From an uncultured Ruminococcus sp. (GTDB lineage Bacteria; Bacillota; Clostridia; Oscillospirales; Ruminococcaceae), in the NCBI GenBank assembly GCA_946531975.1, contig CAMNAY010000085.1:1-7049 (forward strand): a stretch of 7,049 nt of DNA. The letters are read 5' to 3'. Shown here piece after piece: positions 1 to 6,175 of the stretch. The position numbers and the translations under genes are program-made. The notes below the pieces were generated by a model. It was not told where the DNA came from and searched no databases. It saw only the letters and a program-made list of their open reading frames with translations. Every line of letters begins with the position of its first letter. The first letter of the stretch is position 1.

Positions 1-179
1 GCACCAAGGGCGAAAAGGGCACCTACCTCGTTCATACGCTGAACAACACGGTCGTCGCTCCGCCGAGAATGCTGATCGCGCTGCTCGAAAATCACTATCA
101 GGCAGACGGTTCGGTGAATATTCCGGAGGTTCTGCGTCCGTACATGGGCGGCAAGGCAAAGCTCGTCCCGCAGAAGTAA
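1..179 (+). CDS. serS: Seryl-tRNA synthetase, C-terminal fragment (5' end outside window)
   Basis: The frame starting at base 3 gives 58 residues and stops at TAA 177-179. Seryl-tRNA synthetase charges tRNA-Ser with serine in the cytoplasm. The fragment carries the end of the class II catalytic core: 'TYLVHTLNNTVVAPPRML' occupies the position of motif 3 (family form VHTLNGSGLAVGRTL), followed by the family ending 'VNIPEVLRPYMGG' and a short tail KAKLVPQK. In motif 3 the usual 'NGSGLAVGR' reads 'NNTVVAPPR'. The arginine is kept, but the glycine-rich stretch differs from the textbook form, as in some Clostridia variants. It is convergent with the minus-strand gene ending at 252, and a hairpin terminator lies 26 nt after its stop. 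The family assignment is confident because of the closing motif; everything upstream is outside the window. Confidence 0.93.
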   Translation, partial: TKGEKGTYLVHTLNNTVVAPPRMLIALLENHYQADGSVNIPEVLRPYMGGKAKLVPQK

Positions 180-204
180 TCACTCTGCAAACCGTATCAA
201 ATCA

Positions 205-241
205 AACGCGCCGCGTGCATCTGATCTGCACGCGGCGCGTT
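205..241. terminator. Intrinsic terminator between convergent serS and the anti-sigma A gene
   Basis: A perfect 15-bp inverted repeat, with arms 205-219 and 227-241 and a 7-nt loop TCTGATC, is very GC-rich (ACGCGCCGCGTGCA in the left arm). On the plus strand it is followed by TCTGTTTTC, a modest U-tract. On the minus strand it is followed by TTGATTTGATAC, also U-rich. It lies between two convergent stop codons (179 and 252), so it probably ends both transcripts. Confidence 0.85.
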
Positions 242-251
242 CTGTTTTCAA

Positions 252-2972
252 TTATTCCGTCTTTTGTCCTGCCGCTTCCTTTGCGCGGTATTCCGCAAGC
301 CGCTGCTTTCCATCCTCCGATATGTGAGGGACAAGCGGCTCGATCGGCTCGGCATACCATTTCCCGTCATATCGCGCAGCAAACATCTCCACTGTCTTGT
401 CTTCCGGTTCGCCGTTTTCATTCTTTATGCGCAGCTCAACCGTGAATTTGTATACCCGATCAATTCGGTCAAGGAAAACTGTGGCGTCATTGATTACCAG
501 ATCCGACCGTCCGAGATCACGTTCAATAAAGTGCATCAGATCTGTGTGATCCCGTTCCAGTTGTCTGATCTCTGCCCATTCTTCCGTTACCTCGGTCGGT
601 TCACTGAGCGTAAAGGCGATGATCTGCGCGTATCTGTCGATCTGATTGTTGACTTCCTCCTCGATTCCCTCCTCTGTTCTGCCAATCACGCTGTACCCGC
701 GCACGTATTCCTCGATCAGCGAGAGCTCCTGCATTTTATCGCGCTGTTCATCACAGCAGGCGGTGAGAAAATCGTTCATGACAATGACGGCTTCCTTTGC
801 CTGATCCGAACCGTTATCGGGGAACTGAATCGGATACCCGCCGATGACGGTTCCGGCGATCTTGAGCAGCCACGCTTTCCGCAGATCCACAGGGTGCCGG
901 AATTCGACATCGACCGTGATAAAGTCGTCCCAGCCCTCGCCGCTGAAGACCAATTCGCAGACAGAATCGACCTCCAATGTGTGGAATTCTGCGGCGGTTG
1001 AGTTGTCTGTCGCGTAGGCTGCATAGATTTCCTTTTGTCCGGTGCATTTTACCAGCGGCAATTCATGCTCGCCGTCAACCGCTTTGCCGGGCAATCCTTC
1101 CGTGAGGCGCAGACCGAACGGCGAAACATAAACCGCATTGTAATCTCTGCCGTTATAAGGAATCACGGTATCGGGCTGCAAATACCGGCAGGAGCCGGCG
1201 CCGCCCTTCAGGAAATCGGCGGTGAGCATCTGTGCTTCGCCCGCCGGCATCATCTGCCCGCTGTACGGATTCTTCTGCATCGGGAGCGCCCGGAGCGCAT
1301 AACTGAGAAAATCCAGCGAGAAGAACTGTTTGCCGTGCGCATAGTTGACCGAGCTGACCCAGTGGCAGATCTGTCTGCCGTCCTCTGCCTTGTCCTGCCC
1401 CGTCAGTTCGGCATGCAGCTCCTCGGTCTGAAGGCCGAGAATCTGATTCTGCATGACCGGCAGCAGGGACAGGCTGTAATCGGACGCATCTGCCTCAGCG
1501 GGAATCACAGTATCGAAGAAATAGTACAGATGATAGGCGTCGCCGCCGATCGCGGTCAGAGTGAATGCGGCATCATCGGTTTCCCATCTGAGATTGCAGT
1601 CCTGTCCGAGACCGCTGTAGTCGAGGTCAACGCCGAAATAGTCCTGCATCAGTGCAGCGTAATTGCCTGCATTTTCGGTGCTTTCGGTGACGGCTTCCGC
1701 AGTCTGCGGGTCTTTCACGTCCGCAGTCGTCAGCAGAATCACCGTGCTGTTCAGTGTGACGGAGAAGCACTGCTCCGGAACGACCGGCTTGCTGAGCGGA
1801 TAATACCATGTGGATGCGGAAACGCTCTTGTCGGAATACAGATTCACTGCAAACCGCGTCGGGGTATCGAGCGGCTGCTCGCTGATCTCGCCGACGGCGG
1901 TCTGCATGGAGCAGTCAGCCTGCATCTCATCCAAATGCGCCATATCCTCTGATGCTGCTTCGTCGCCTGTATGCTGTCCGGCTTCCAACTGCCATGTCGT
2001 ATAGGGGAAGGTGTCTGCGAAGTCATCCTTCAGCATGACCGTCAGCGGTGTGACAGCAATGTGCGTGTATGCGGACAGACCGGTTTCGGGCGGGAAGCAG
2101 GCATCAAACCACTCCGGCTTCTGAATGAAATCGAACTGAAGAAAATTCAGCTCGTTTGTGTCCGGGTCTTGTGTGTCAGTGCCTGCACATTCCCACATCC
2201 AGCCGTTCTTCGCATCGGGTCTTCGCTCGTCCACCTGCACATGGAAGCCGACCGGCTCAAATCCAAAGCCGCTTGTGTCATACACCACAGAATGCATATG
2301 CCAGACCTCGCCGCCGTTCTCCCCGTCATTTGTGACGGCATACGCAGTACCGGGGTCGCTGCCGGTTGAACCGTAAAGCGGGGATCCGTCTTCTTCGTGC
2401 ATGGAATAACATGTCTGCACACTGGGCCAGTCCTGATAGTCCATTTGGTCTATCAAGTCTGCATAGGTTTCAGCATCCGCATATTTCTGCCCCTTCAGCG
2501 GGATGACATCATAGAAAAAGTGCATCTGGAACGCATCGCCTGCCGCGGCGTGCAGCGTGATCCGGTAGTCGGCGTAGTCCCATACATAGTCGAGATCCAT
2601 TCCCATGCCGGTAAAATCATAGGTGCAGGGAACGCCGGTTTTGTATGCGTAGTAGTCCTGCATGCACTGCGCATAGTGCGCCGTACCCGGCGTGACCTCC
2701 TGAATCTCACTGACAGCGGGTGTCTGCGGGGTGTTTTTGTCATGCAGAAGATTTGCGAACAGTGCGGCATTGCCCGCAACCAGTGCCGCCGCGATGCCCG
2801 CGCCGGCGATTGCCTTGCCGTTGATATGCCGCCTGATCTTTCCGTTTTGTGTTGAATTCGTATCACTGCCGGTCGCTGCCGGCAGCAGTGCCGCCTTCTT
2901 CATGATTTCCTCCTTCAGGGAGGGATCCGGCGCAAGCCGTTCCGTCACCTTACAGTAATTCTGGATTTTCAT
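252..2972 (-). CDS. Large membrane-anchored anti-sigma factor A (906 aa) with duplicated ectodomain module
   Basis: Probable anti-sigma factor for the ECF sigma factor just upstream; its start lies 23 nt inside the sigma gene, so translation is coupled. Residues 1-53 are cytoplasmic and charged, with an amphipathic stretch (ERLAPDPSLKEEIMKKA, 11-27) typical of short Firmicutes anti-sigma N-termini. No HxxxCxxC zinc motif is present. A single transmembrane helix covers about 54-76, with RRH/K before it (positive inside). Outside are two diverged modules (about 97-416 and 437-716) marked by MQDYY/MQDYF, DFTGMGMDLD/DYSGLGQD, GDAF/GDAY, VTPL/SPFG and a closing hydrophobic strand. Residues 717-906 are an alpha/beta cap ending YDGKWYAEP, resembling NTF2-like folds (weak). 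The ectodomain has 14 cysteines. The chosen ATG has GAGGAG 10 nt upstream. An internal ATG (codon 24, base 2903) has an even better site. The role is inferred from architecture and linkage; the ligand is unknown. Confidence 0.85.
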   Translation of the reverse strand: MKIQNYCKVTERLAPDPSLKEEIMKKAALLPAATGSDTNSTQNGKIRRHINGKAIAGAGIAAALVAGNAALFANLLHDKNTPQTPAVSEIQEVTPGTAHYAQCMQDYYAYKTGVPCTYDFTGMGMDLDYVWDYADYRITLHAAAGDAFQMHFFYDVIPLKGQKYADAETYADLIDQMDYQDWPSVQTCYSMHEEDGSPLYGSTGSDPGTAYAVTNDGENGGEVWHMHSVVYDTSGFGFEPVGFHVQVDERRPDAKNGWMWECAGTDTQDPDTNELNFLQFDFIQKPEWFDACFPPETGLSAYTHIAVTPLTVMLKDDFADTFPYTTWQLEAGQHTGDEAASEDMAHLDEMQADCSMQTAVGEISEQPLDTPTRFAVNLYSDKSVSASTWYYPLSKPVVPEQCFSVTLNSTVILLTTADVKDPQTAEAVTESTENAGNYAALMQDYFGVDLDYSGLGQDCNLRWETDDAAFTLTAIGGDAYHLYYFFDTVIPAEADASDYSLSLLPVMQNQILGLQTEELHAELTGQDKAEDGRQICHWVSSVNYAHGKQFFSLDFLSYALRALPMQKNPYSGQMMPAGEAQMLTADFLKGGAGSCRYLQPDTVIPYNGRDYNAVYVSPFGLRLTEGLPGKAVDGEHELPLVKCTGQKEIYAAYATDNSTAAEFHTLEVDSVCELVFSGEGWDDFITVDVEFRHPVDLRKAWLLKIAGTVIGGYPIQFPDNGSDQAKEAVIVMNDFLTACCDEQRDKMQELSLIEEYVRGYSVIGRTEEGIEEEVNNQIDRYAQIIAFTLSEPTEVTEEWAEIRQLERDHTDLMHFIERDLGRSDLVINDATVFLDRIDRVYKFTVELRIKNENGEPEDKTVEMFAARYDGKWYAEPIEPLVPHISEDGKQRLAEYRAKEAAGQKTE
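255..824 (-). other. C-terminal cap of anti-sigma A, NTF2-like in appearance
   Basis: Residues 717-906 are unlike the modules. They begin with a helical region (AKEAVIVMNDFLTACCDEQR, then a long Glu-rich stretch to about 820), followed by beta-strand-like segments (LVINDATVFLDRIDRVYKFT, VEMFAARYDGKWYAEP). Helices followed by a curved sheet ending in 'DGKWY' is the usual look of NTF2-like/SnoaL-type domains in exported Firmicutes proteins. This is only an inference from pattern. Confidence 0.35.
825..1664 (-). repeat. Ectodomain module, copy A2 (residues about 437-716 of the 906-aa protein)
   Basis: Second module copy in protein A and the most diverged of the four. Landmarks are MQDYF at 442-446, DYSGLGQDCNLRW at 451-463, GGDAYHLYYFFD at 476-487, CHWVSSV at 536-542 (matching VWHM...V), VYVSPFGLRL at 614-623 and the closing strand FRHPVDLRKAWLLKIAGTV at 691-709. 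It lacks the TGxxCT insertion seen in A1 and B1. Confidence 0.65.
1725..2684 (-). repeat. Ectodomain module, copy A1 (residues about 97-416 of the 906-aa protein)
   Basis: First module copy in protein A. Landmarks are MQDYY at 104-108, TGVPCTYDFTGMGMDLD at 112-128, AAAGDAF at 142-148, FYDVIPLKGQKY at 153-164, VWHM at 223-226, AVTPLTVML at 306-314 and a closing strand around 395-416 (KPVVPEQCFSVTLNSTVILL). Its opening motif is closest to copy B1 and its GDAF...GQKY core is closest to copy B2. The edges are approximate and the function is unknown. Confidence 0.7.
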
Positions 2973-3444
2973 AACGATTCAACTCCTCTCCCAGGTCGTC
3001 TTTCAGCCTTTTTCGTGCGCGGTAAAGCTGCGTCTGAACAGCAGTCTGACTCTTTCCGGTCATATCTGCGATCTCTGCAACAGAATAGCCCTCGAAGTAA
3101 TACAGATGAATGACTGCGCGGTATTTCGCAGGCAGCGCCATGACAGCGCGGTATACCTCGCTTTCTTCGGGGGCTTCATAGGTCAGATCCGCATCGTCCA
3201 GCGGAACGCTGAAGCGGTACCGGAAGGATCGGAGCAGATCCTTTGCACGGTTGACCGTGACGCGCATCATCCATGCGGTCTCGTGCTTGTCATCCGTAAA
3301 TTCAGGATCTGTTTCAAAGCGCTTGAGAAAGACATCTGAGGTAATATCCTCCGCATCCGCGCGGTTTTTGCAGTAGGCAAATGCCAGCCGGTACACCGAC
3401 AGGTGATAGGTTTCATAGATTTGTTCCATTTTTTGCGCAGTCAC
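2950..3444 (-). CDS. ECF-type RNA polymerase sigma factor A (164 aa)
   Basis: A two-domain extracytoplasmic-function sigma factor that directs RNA polymerase to a small regulon. Region 2 covers about residues 5-75: YHLSVYRLAFAYCKNRADAE, DITSDVFLKRF (core-binding and -10 helix) and AWMMRVTVNRAKDLLRSF. A short linker (PLDDADLTYEAPEESEVY) leads to region 4 at about 97-150: VMALPAKYRAVIHLYYFEGY, then helix-turn-helix VAEIADMTGKSQTAVQTQLYRARKRL for -35 recognition. The length is typical. The start chosen is GTG at 3444, because GGAGG at 3457-3453 lies 8 nt upstream. The GTG at 3453 is inside that ribosome binding site, and ATG at 3429 is too far from it. The anti-sigma gene starts before the sigma stop codon, the usual arrangement for a sigma/anti-sigma pair. 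The sequence class differs from the sigma factor at 6172-6729. Confidence 0.93.
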   Translation of the reverse strand: MTAQKMEQIYETYHLSVYRLAFAYCKNRADAEDITSDVFLKRFETDPEFTDDKHETAWMMRVTVNRAKDLLRSFRYRFSVPLDDADLTYEAPEESEVYRAVMALPAKYRAVIHLYYFEGYSVAEIADMTGKSQTAVQTQLYRARKRLKDDLGEELNRYENPELL

Positions 3445-3461
3445 GGAGATCACCTCCCTTT
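3445..3461 (-). promoter_or_regulatory. Strong ribosome binding site that fixes the GTG start of sigma A
   Basis: On the minus strand AAAGGGAGGTGATC matches the 16S anti-Shine-Dalgarno end almost throughout (ideal AAAGGAGGTGATC, with one extra G). GGAGG sits at 3457-3453, then an 8-nt spacer, then GTG at 3444-3442. This rules out the GTG at 3453-3451, which overlaps the site itself. Confidence 0.8.
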
Positions 3462-3514
3462 CCTGATTGATCCGGGGTTGTGCGCAGTGAAGAAGTCGCG
3501 GCTTGTTTCACGTG

Positions 3515-3548
3515 ATCAGAGGAGCAGGAATGCATCCCGCTCTCTGAT
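3515..3548 (-). promoter_or_regulatory. Hairpin in the leader of the sigma A operon
   Basis: On the minus strand 3548-3542 (ATCAGAG) pairs with 3521-3515 (CTCTGAT). The stem continues with 3541-3539/3525-3523, a U·G wobble (3526/3538) and 3537-3535/3529-3527, around a 5-nt loop. This gives 14 pairs with one bulged base (3522). The wobble is a mismatch (A·C) if read on the plus strand, so the fold favours minus-strand RNA, the strand of the operon. No U-tract follows, so it is not a simple terminator. It lies 71-104 nt before the GTG start. Confidence 0.45.
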
Positions 3549-3569
3549 AAGGAAACGATTGAAGGAGGC

Positions 3570-3578
3570 AAAATATCA
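3570..3578 (-). promoter_or_regulatory. Possible extended -10 element for the sigma A operon
   Basis: The minus strand reads TGATATTTT (3578-3570), which fits TGN followed by a -10 with 4 of 6 consensus bases. The A6T6 tract at 3600-3589 just upstream could act as an UP-like element. No convincing -35 is visible. If used, transcription would start near 3563 and the hairpin at 3548-3515 would lie in the leader. This is tentative, and an ECF-type promoter could be present instead. Confidence 0.22.
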
Positions 3579-3583
3579 CACAA

Positions 3584-3605
3584 AACAGAAAAAATTTTTT
3601 CTGTT
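3584..3605. repeat. 22-bp perfect palindrome with an A6T6 centre
   Basis: The left arm 3584-3594 (AACAGAAAAAA) is the exact reverse complement of the right arm 3595-3605. Its outer part (AACAG/CTGTT) overlaps a second hairpin, 3601-3616, made of CTGTTC, loop CGCA and GAACAG, so the two structures compete. It lies between the operon B stop and the operon A start. Confidence 0.7.
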
Positions 3606-3651
3606 CCGCAGAACAGCCTTTTGAGGGGATACCGATTCCGGCATCCCCTCA
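3595..3651 (-). terminator. Probable two-hairpin terminator of operon B
   Basis: Read on the minus strand, 11 nt after the stop codon, arm 3651-3639 (TGAGGGGATGCCG) pairs with 3634-3622 around a GATT/GAAT-type 4-nt loop (3638-3635). The stem has 13 pairs including one G·U. That pair would be A·C on the other strand, so the fold favours the operon B transcript. It is followed by AAAAGG, then a second hairpin (3616-3601, 6 bp) and A6T6. The U-tract is offset rather than directly after the stem, so termination may be partial and some transcript may run into operon A. Confidence 0.5.
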
Positions 3652-3661
3652 GTGATTGATA

Positions 3662-6175
3662 TTATGAAACTGTAAACTTTGCGGTGAACGGCTTGCCGCC
3701 GACTCTGGTCTCAAAGAGATAGCTGCCCGGCTCCAGATTGCCGTAATAATTCGACCAGTCGTAATGCTCGGTGCGGCTGCCGCCTGCGGGAAGCTCCAGT
3801 CCTTCTTCCGTGAATTCGAGTTCACATAACGGCGAGAGCGGCGAGCCGTCCGTGTTCAGGAGGCGGAACGCTCTGCCGAAATACACATCGCTGTTCGCAT
3901 CATTTGTGAATACGATATCGCAGCCGGTCGGGGTAACATTCTCTGCCCTGATGTCTACAGCGAGAACAGAGGATGCCGTCGTCTGTGCCGCTGCGGTTGT
4001 CGTGTCCGGCTCAGGCTCGGTCGCAGCCGGCTGTGCATCGCTCGTGATGAAGTCCGGCAATGGCTGATTCACAGGAAGCGCCACGCCGTTCAGCACCAGA
4101 TAGAAGTCCCTCGACGGGCGGATATCCAGCGGCTTTGCGAAGTGGAAAATCACCACGCCGCCAACCTTGTTTCCGCCTTGATTCCAGAACGTGCTCTGCA
4201 CCGGATATTTCATCCAGCTGTAATCGCCGTTCATCCAGTCGATCGGCATTCCGACATTGCTGAATCCGGGGTAATGCGCCTCGCAGTACCATTCCTCATC
4301 CGAGAGGTCAAAGCTCATGTTTGTGTTTTCATCGGCAATCCATTCGTCAACGTCGATTCCTTCTGCGCCCTCCGAAATCAGCACCATGCCCAGCTCTGTA
4401 ACGGCATATTTCGTGTACGGCGGAAGCGCGGTCACGATCAGATCATGATAGACCGGCGCCTTGATGAAGTTCGGAATCTCAACTGCCTCCGGCACCGAGG
4501 TGATATCCACGGTTCCCTGCCATACGACATTCTGCACGTCCTGTTCCAGCAGCTCATCGACCTGCGTGGGCAGGCAGGTGAAGATGCGGCAGTCGTGCAT
4601 GCCCGCGCCGGTCATGTCGGTCACTCTGCCGAACATGTGCCAGACCTCCTGACCGTCTGTTGTCTCCGTGCTGAGCCGGAGCGGGTTCTCGCCGATGCGG
4701 AAGCCGTTTCGCCGCGTCAGGTCAATGCTGCTGCCGTCCTCGTTATAGAATCCGAAGATCGGGGTCGGGAAAAACTCGTCGCGTTTGCCGCCCGAATTCG
4801 CGTCATCCTCATAGCGCTGACCCTCCAGCGGGTATACATCGTAGAAGTAATAGAGCCGGAACGCATCGCCTGCGGCGGCGGTCATGTGAACGCGGTAGCC
4901 GTGATCCTCCCACGTAATATCGAGGTCGGTGCCGCTGCCGGTGAAGTCGTAGTCGGAGTCATAAAACGTCTGCATCCATTTGACATATGCGGGCTTGTTG
5001 TCTGCCTGCTGAATCTGCGGCTCCGGCTGCGATCCGCTGAAGTAGCGGCTGAGATCGCTGACCGGAATCTCTGTTTCACCGATGCGGATGACAGAGTCCG
5101 CGGGGGTGTCCTTGCCAAGCGGTTCCGCGAAGTTCATCAGAACCGCAACATAGCCGTCACACAGAACATTCCAGCCGTTCAAGAATGTGAGCGGCTTGCT
5201 CGTGCCGTCTGCCGCTGCCAGCACATATTCCTCGTCAAATTCCTCCTGCGGAATCGCCTTCGTAAGTGTCTGACCGATTGCATCCGGTGTCTCGCTCTTG
5301 CCCTCAAAATACACACCGAGCGGAGTGACCGCAGCCTGCGTGAGCTGGCAGCCGCCCGAACGGATATCGGGAACATCCGCAGCCTCCGGCGCCGGGATAA
5401 AATCGAGCGAAATCGCCTGCGAGCTGCCCTGTGACTCCTGAACCGCTCCATGACAGCCGCCCAAAACCTCAAAAACTGCTTCTACATCGCCTTTTCGGCT
5501 GTAATCAACTGCGTGAACAATGAACGACCTTGCGCAATACCGCGTAACGGTCATGCCGTCCTCGTGTACCGGTTCCCGCAGCGGTTCACAGGAAAGCAAT
5601 TCCGTAGCCTGCCTCCTGACATGCAGCGTCTGAATGGTCTGGCTGACGAACCCGCCGGGGATTTCATAGCCATCCGGCTCCATCACATCGAAGAACGTGT
5701 AAAACACGAGACCGTCACTGACCAGACCCGCCATCCGGATCTGCACGTTTTGCTCGGCAGTTGCATCGTCCAGCTCGAAGCTGTCGTCCAGATCAACGCC
5801 CATGCCTGTGAAATCGACGGTGCATTCCCTGCCGGTCGCTGTCGTATAATAATCCTGCATATCGCGGACATAGCCCGGCGTTTCGAGCTTCTGCTCGCTG
5901 ATTTCGTTTGCGATTGAGCTCTGCGCACGGTTCTTCTGGCTCTGCCGGTTCGCATAAACCAGACCGCCGATCACGGCGCCGTTCAGCAGCAGGCATCCCG
6001 CCGCAACTGCCGCACCCATACGGAGCCGGATGTTCTTCTTCTCCGGCTGCTTTGTCATTCTGATCTCCGGCGCATCATCAGAATCCACTGCCTGCGCCGT
6101 TTTCTTCGGGAGTCCCTCGTCAAGCAAATCCTGCGGGAGCCGCCCGATTGCATCCAGTAAATCCTTATTCGTCAT
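3662..6175 (-). CDS. Large membrane-anchored anti-sigma factor B (837 aa) with duplicated ectodomain module and Ig-like cap
   Basis: Probable anti-sigma factor for the sigma factor encoded just upstream. Its ATG overlaps the sigma TGA as ATGA (6175-6172), with AGGAGGG 6 nt before the ATG. Residues 1-53 are cytoplasmic and open with MTNKDLLDAIGRLPQDLLDE, a style common in Clostridia sigma-linked membrane proteins, followed by a basic KKNIRLRM. The transmembrane helix is about 54-75. Outside are modules B1 (about 101-372) and B2 (about 396-701), a Thr/Ala/Pro linker (711-736, TEPEPDTTTAAAQTTASS) and an Ig-like domain (739-837). It is a paralogue of the 906-aa protein: 16 of 23 residues match in the GDAF core between A1 and B2, and 13 of 17 in the DFTGMG segment between A1 and B1. 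The ectodomain has 11 cysteines. No zinc anti-sigma motif is present. The role is inferred from linkage and topology; the stimulus is unknown. It is much longer than typical anti-sigma factors of roughly 200-350 aa. Confidence 0.86.
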   Translation of the reverse strand: MTNKDLLDAIGRLPQDLLDEGLPKKTAQAVDSDDAPEIRMTKQPEKKNIRLRMGAAVAAGCLLLNGAVIGGLVYANRQSQKNRAQSSIANEISEQKLETPGYVRDMQDYYTTATGRECTVDFTGMGVDLDDSFELDDATAEQNVQIRMAGLVSDGLVFYTFFDVMEPDGYEIPGGFVSQTIQTLHVRRQATELLSCEPLREPVHEDGMTVTRYCARSFIVHAVDYSRKGDVEAVFEVLGGCHGAVQESQGSSQAISLDFIPAPEAADVPDIRSGGCQLTQAAVTPLGVYFEGKSETPDAIGQTLTKAIPQEEFDEEYVLAAADGTSKPLTFLNGWNVLCDGYVAVLMNFAEPLGKDTPADSVIRIGETEIPVSDLSRYFSGSQPEPQIQQADNKPAYVKWMQTFYDSDYDFTGSGTDLDITWEDHGYRVHMTAAAGDAFRLYYFYDVYPLEGQRYEDDANSGGKRDEFFPTPIFGFYNEDGSSIDLTRRNGFRIGENPLRLSTETTDGQEVWHMFGRVTDMTGAGMHDCRIFTCLPTQVDELLEQDVQNVVWQGTVDITSVPEAVEIPNFIKAPVYHDLIVTALPPYTKYAVTELGMVLISEGAEGIDVDEWIADENTNMSFDLSDEEWYCEAHYPGFSNVGMPIDWMNGDYSWMKYPVQSTFWNQGGNKVGGVVIFHFAKPLDIRPSRDFYLVLNGVALPVNQPLPDFITSDAQPAATEPEPDTTTAAAQTTASSVLAVDIRAENVTPTGCDIVFTNDANSDVYFGRAFRLLNTDGSPLSPLCELEFTEEGLELPAGGSRTEHYDWSNYYGNLEPGSYLFETRVGGKPFTAKFTVS
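3665..3961 (-). other. C-terminal Ig-like domain of anti-sigma B
   Basis: Residues 739-837 have an all-beta pattern: VDIRAENVTPTGCDIVFTND, YFGRAFRLLNTDGS, then LELPAGGSRTEHYDWSNYYG, LEPGSYLFETRV and FTAKFTV. The order 'xVTPTGxxxxFTN - FG..F.L - LPAGGS - DWS..YG.L.PG.Y' matches the bacterial Ig-like family often seen at the end of exported Clostridia proteins (Big_14-type, from memory). Such domains usually give structure or binding and are not catalytic. Confidence 0.6.
4073..4990 (-). repeat. Ectodomain module, copy B2 (residues about 396-701 of the 837-aa protein)
   Basis: Second module copy in protein B. Landmarks are MQTFY at 401-405, YDFTGSGTDLD at 409-419, AAAGDAFRLYYFYDV at 433-447, PLEGQRY at 449-455, VWHM at 511-514, VTELGMVL at 592-599 and closing strand KPLDIRPSRDFYLVLNGVAL at 681-700. 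Its coding DNA shares an identical 16-nt stretch with copy A1 (4858-4873 versus 2528-2543). Confidence 0.7.
5060..5875 (-). repeat. Ectodomain module, copy B1 (residues about 101-372 of the 837-aa protein)
   Basis: First module copy in protein B. Landmarks are MQDYY at 106-110, TGRECTVDFTGMGVDLD at 114-130, DGLVFYTFFDV at 154-164, ISLDFIPAPE at 255-264, AAVTPLGVYFEGK at 281-293 and closing strand EPLGKDTPADSVIRIGETEI at 351-370. The GDAF core of the other copies is degenerate here (SDGLVFYTFFDV). Confidence 0.68.

Noticed and set aside
264..1952. Plus-strand open frames of 245 and 305 codons opposite anti-sigma A
   Set aside because: No plausible ribosome binding sites or domains; both fully overlap the well-supported 906-aa gene and arise from its codon use.
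3561..3576. GAAGGAGG on the plus strand as a ribosome binding site
   Set aside because: No ATG, GTG or TTG opens a credible coding frame at a suitable distance downstream; it is a chance purine run.
4142..5434. Long plus-strand open frame of 430 codons opposite anti-sigma B
   Set aside because: It is a shadow of the minus-strand gene, whose paralogy, ribosome binding site and coupling to a sigma gene are clear. Its translation is Arg/Ile/Val-rich with no recognisable motif.
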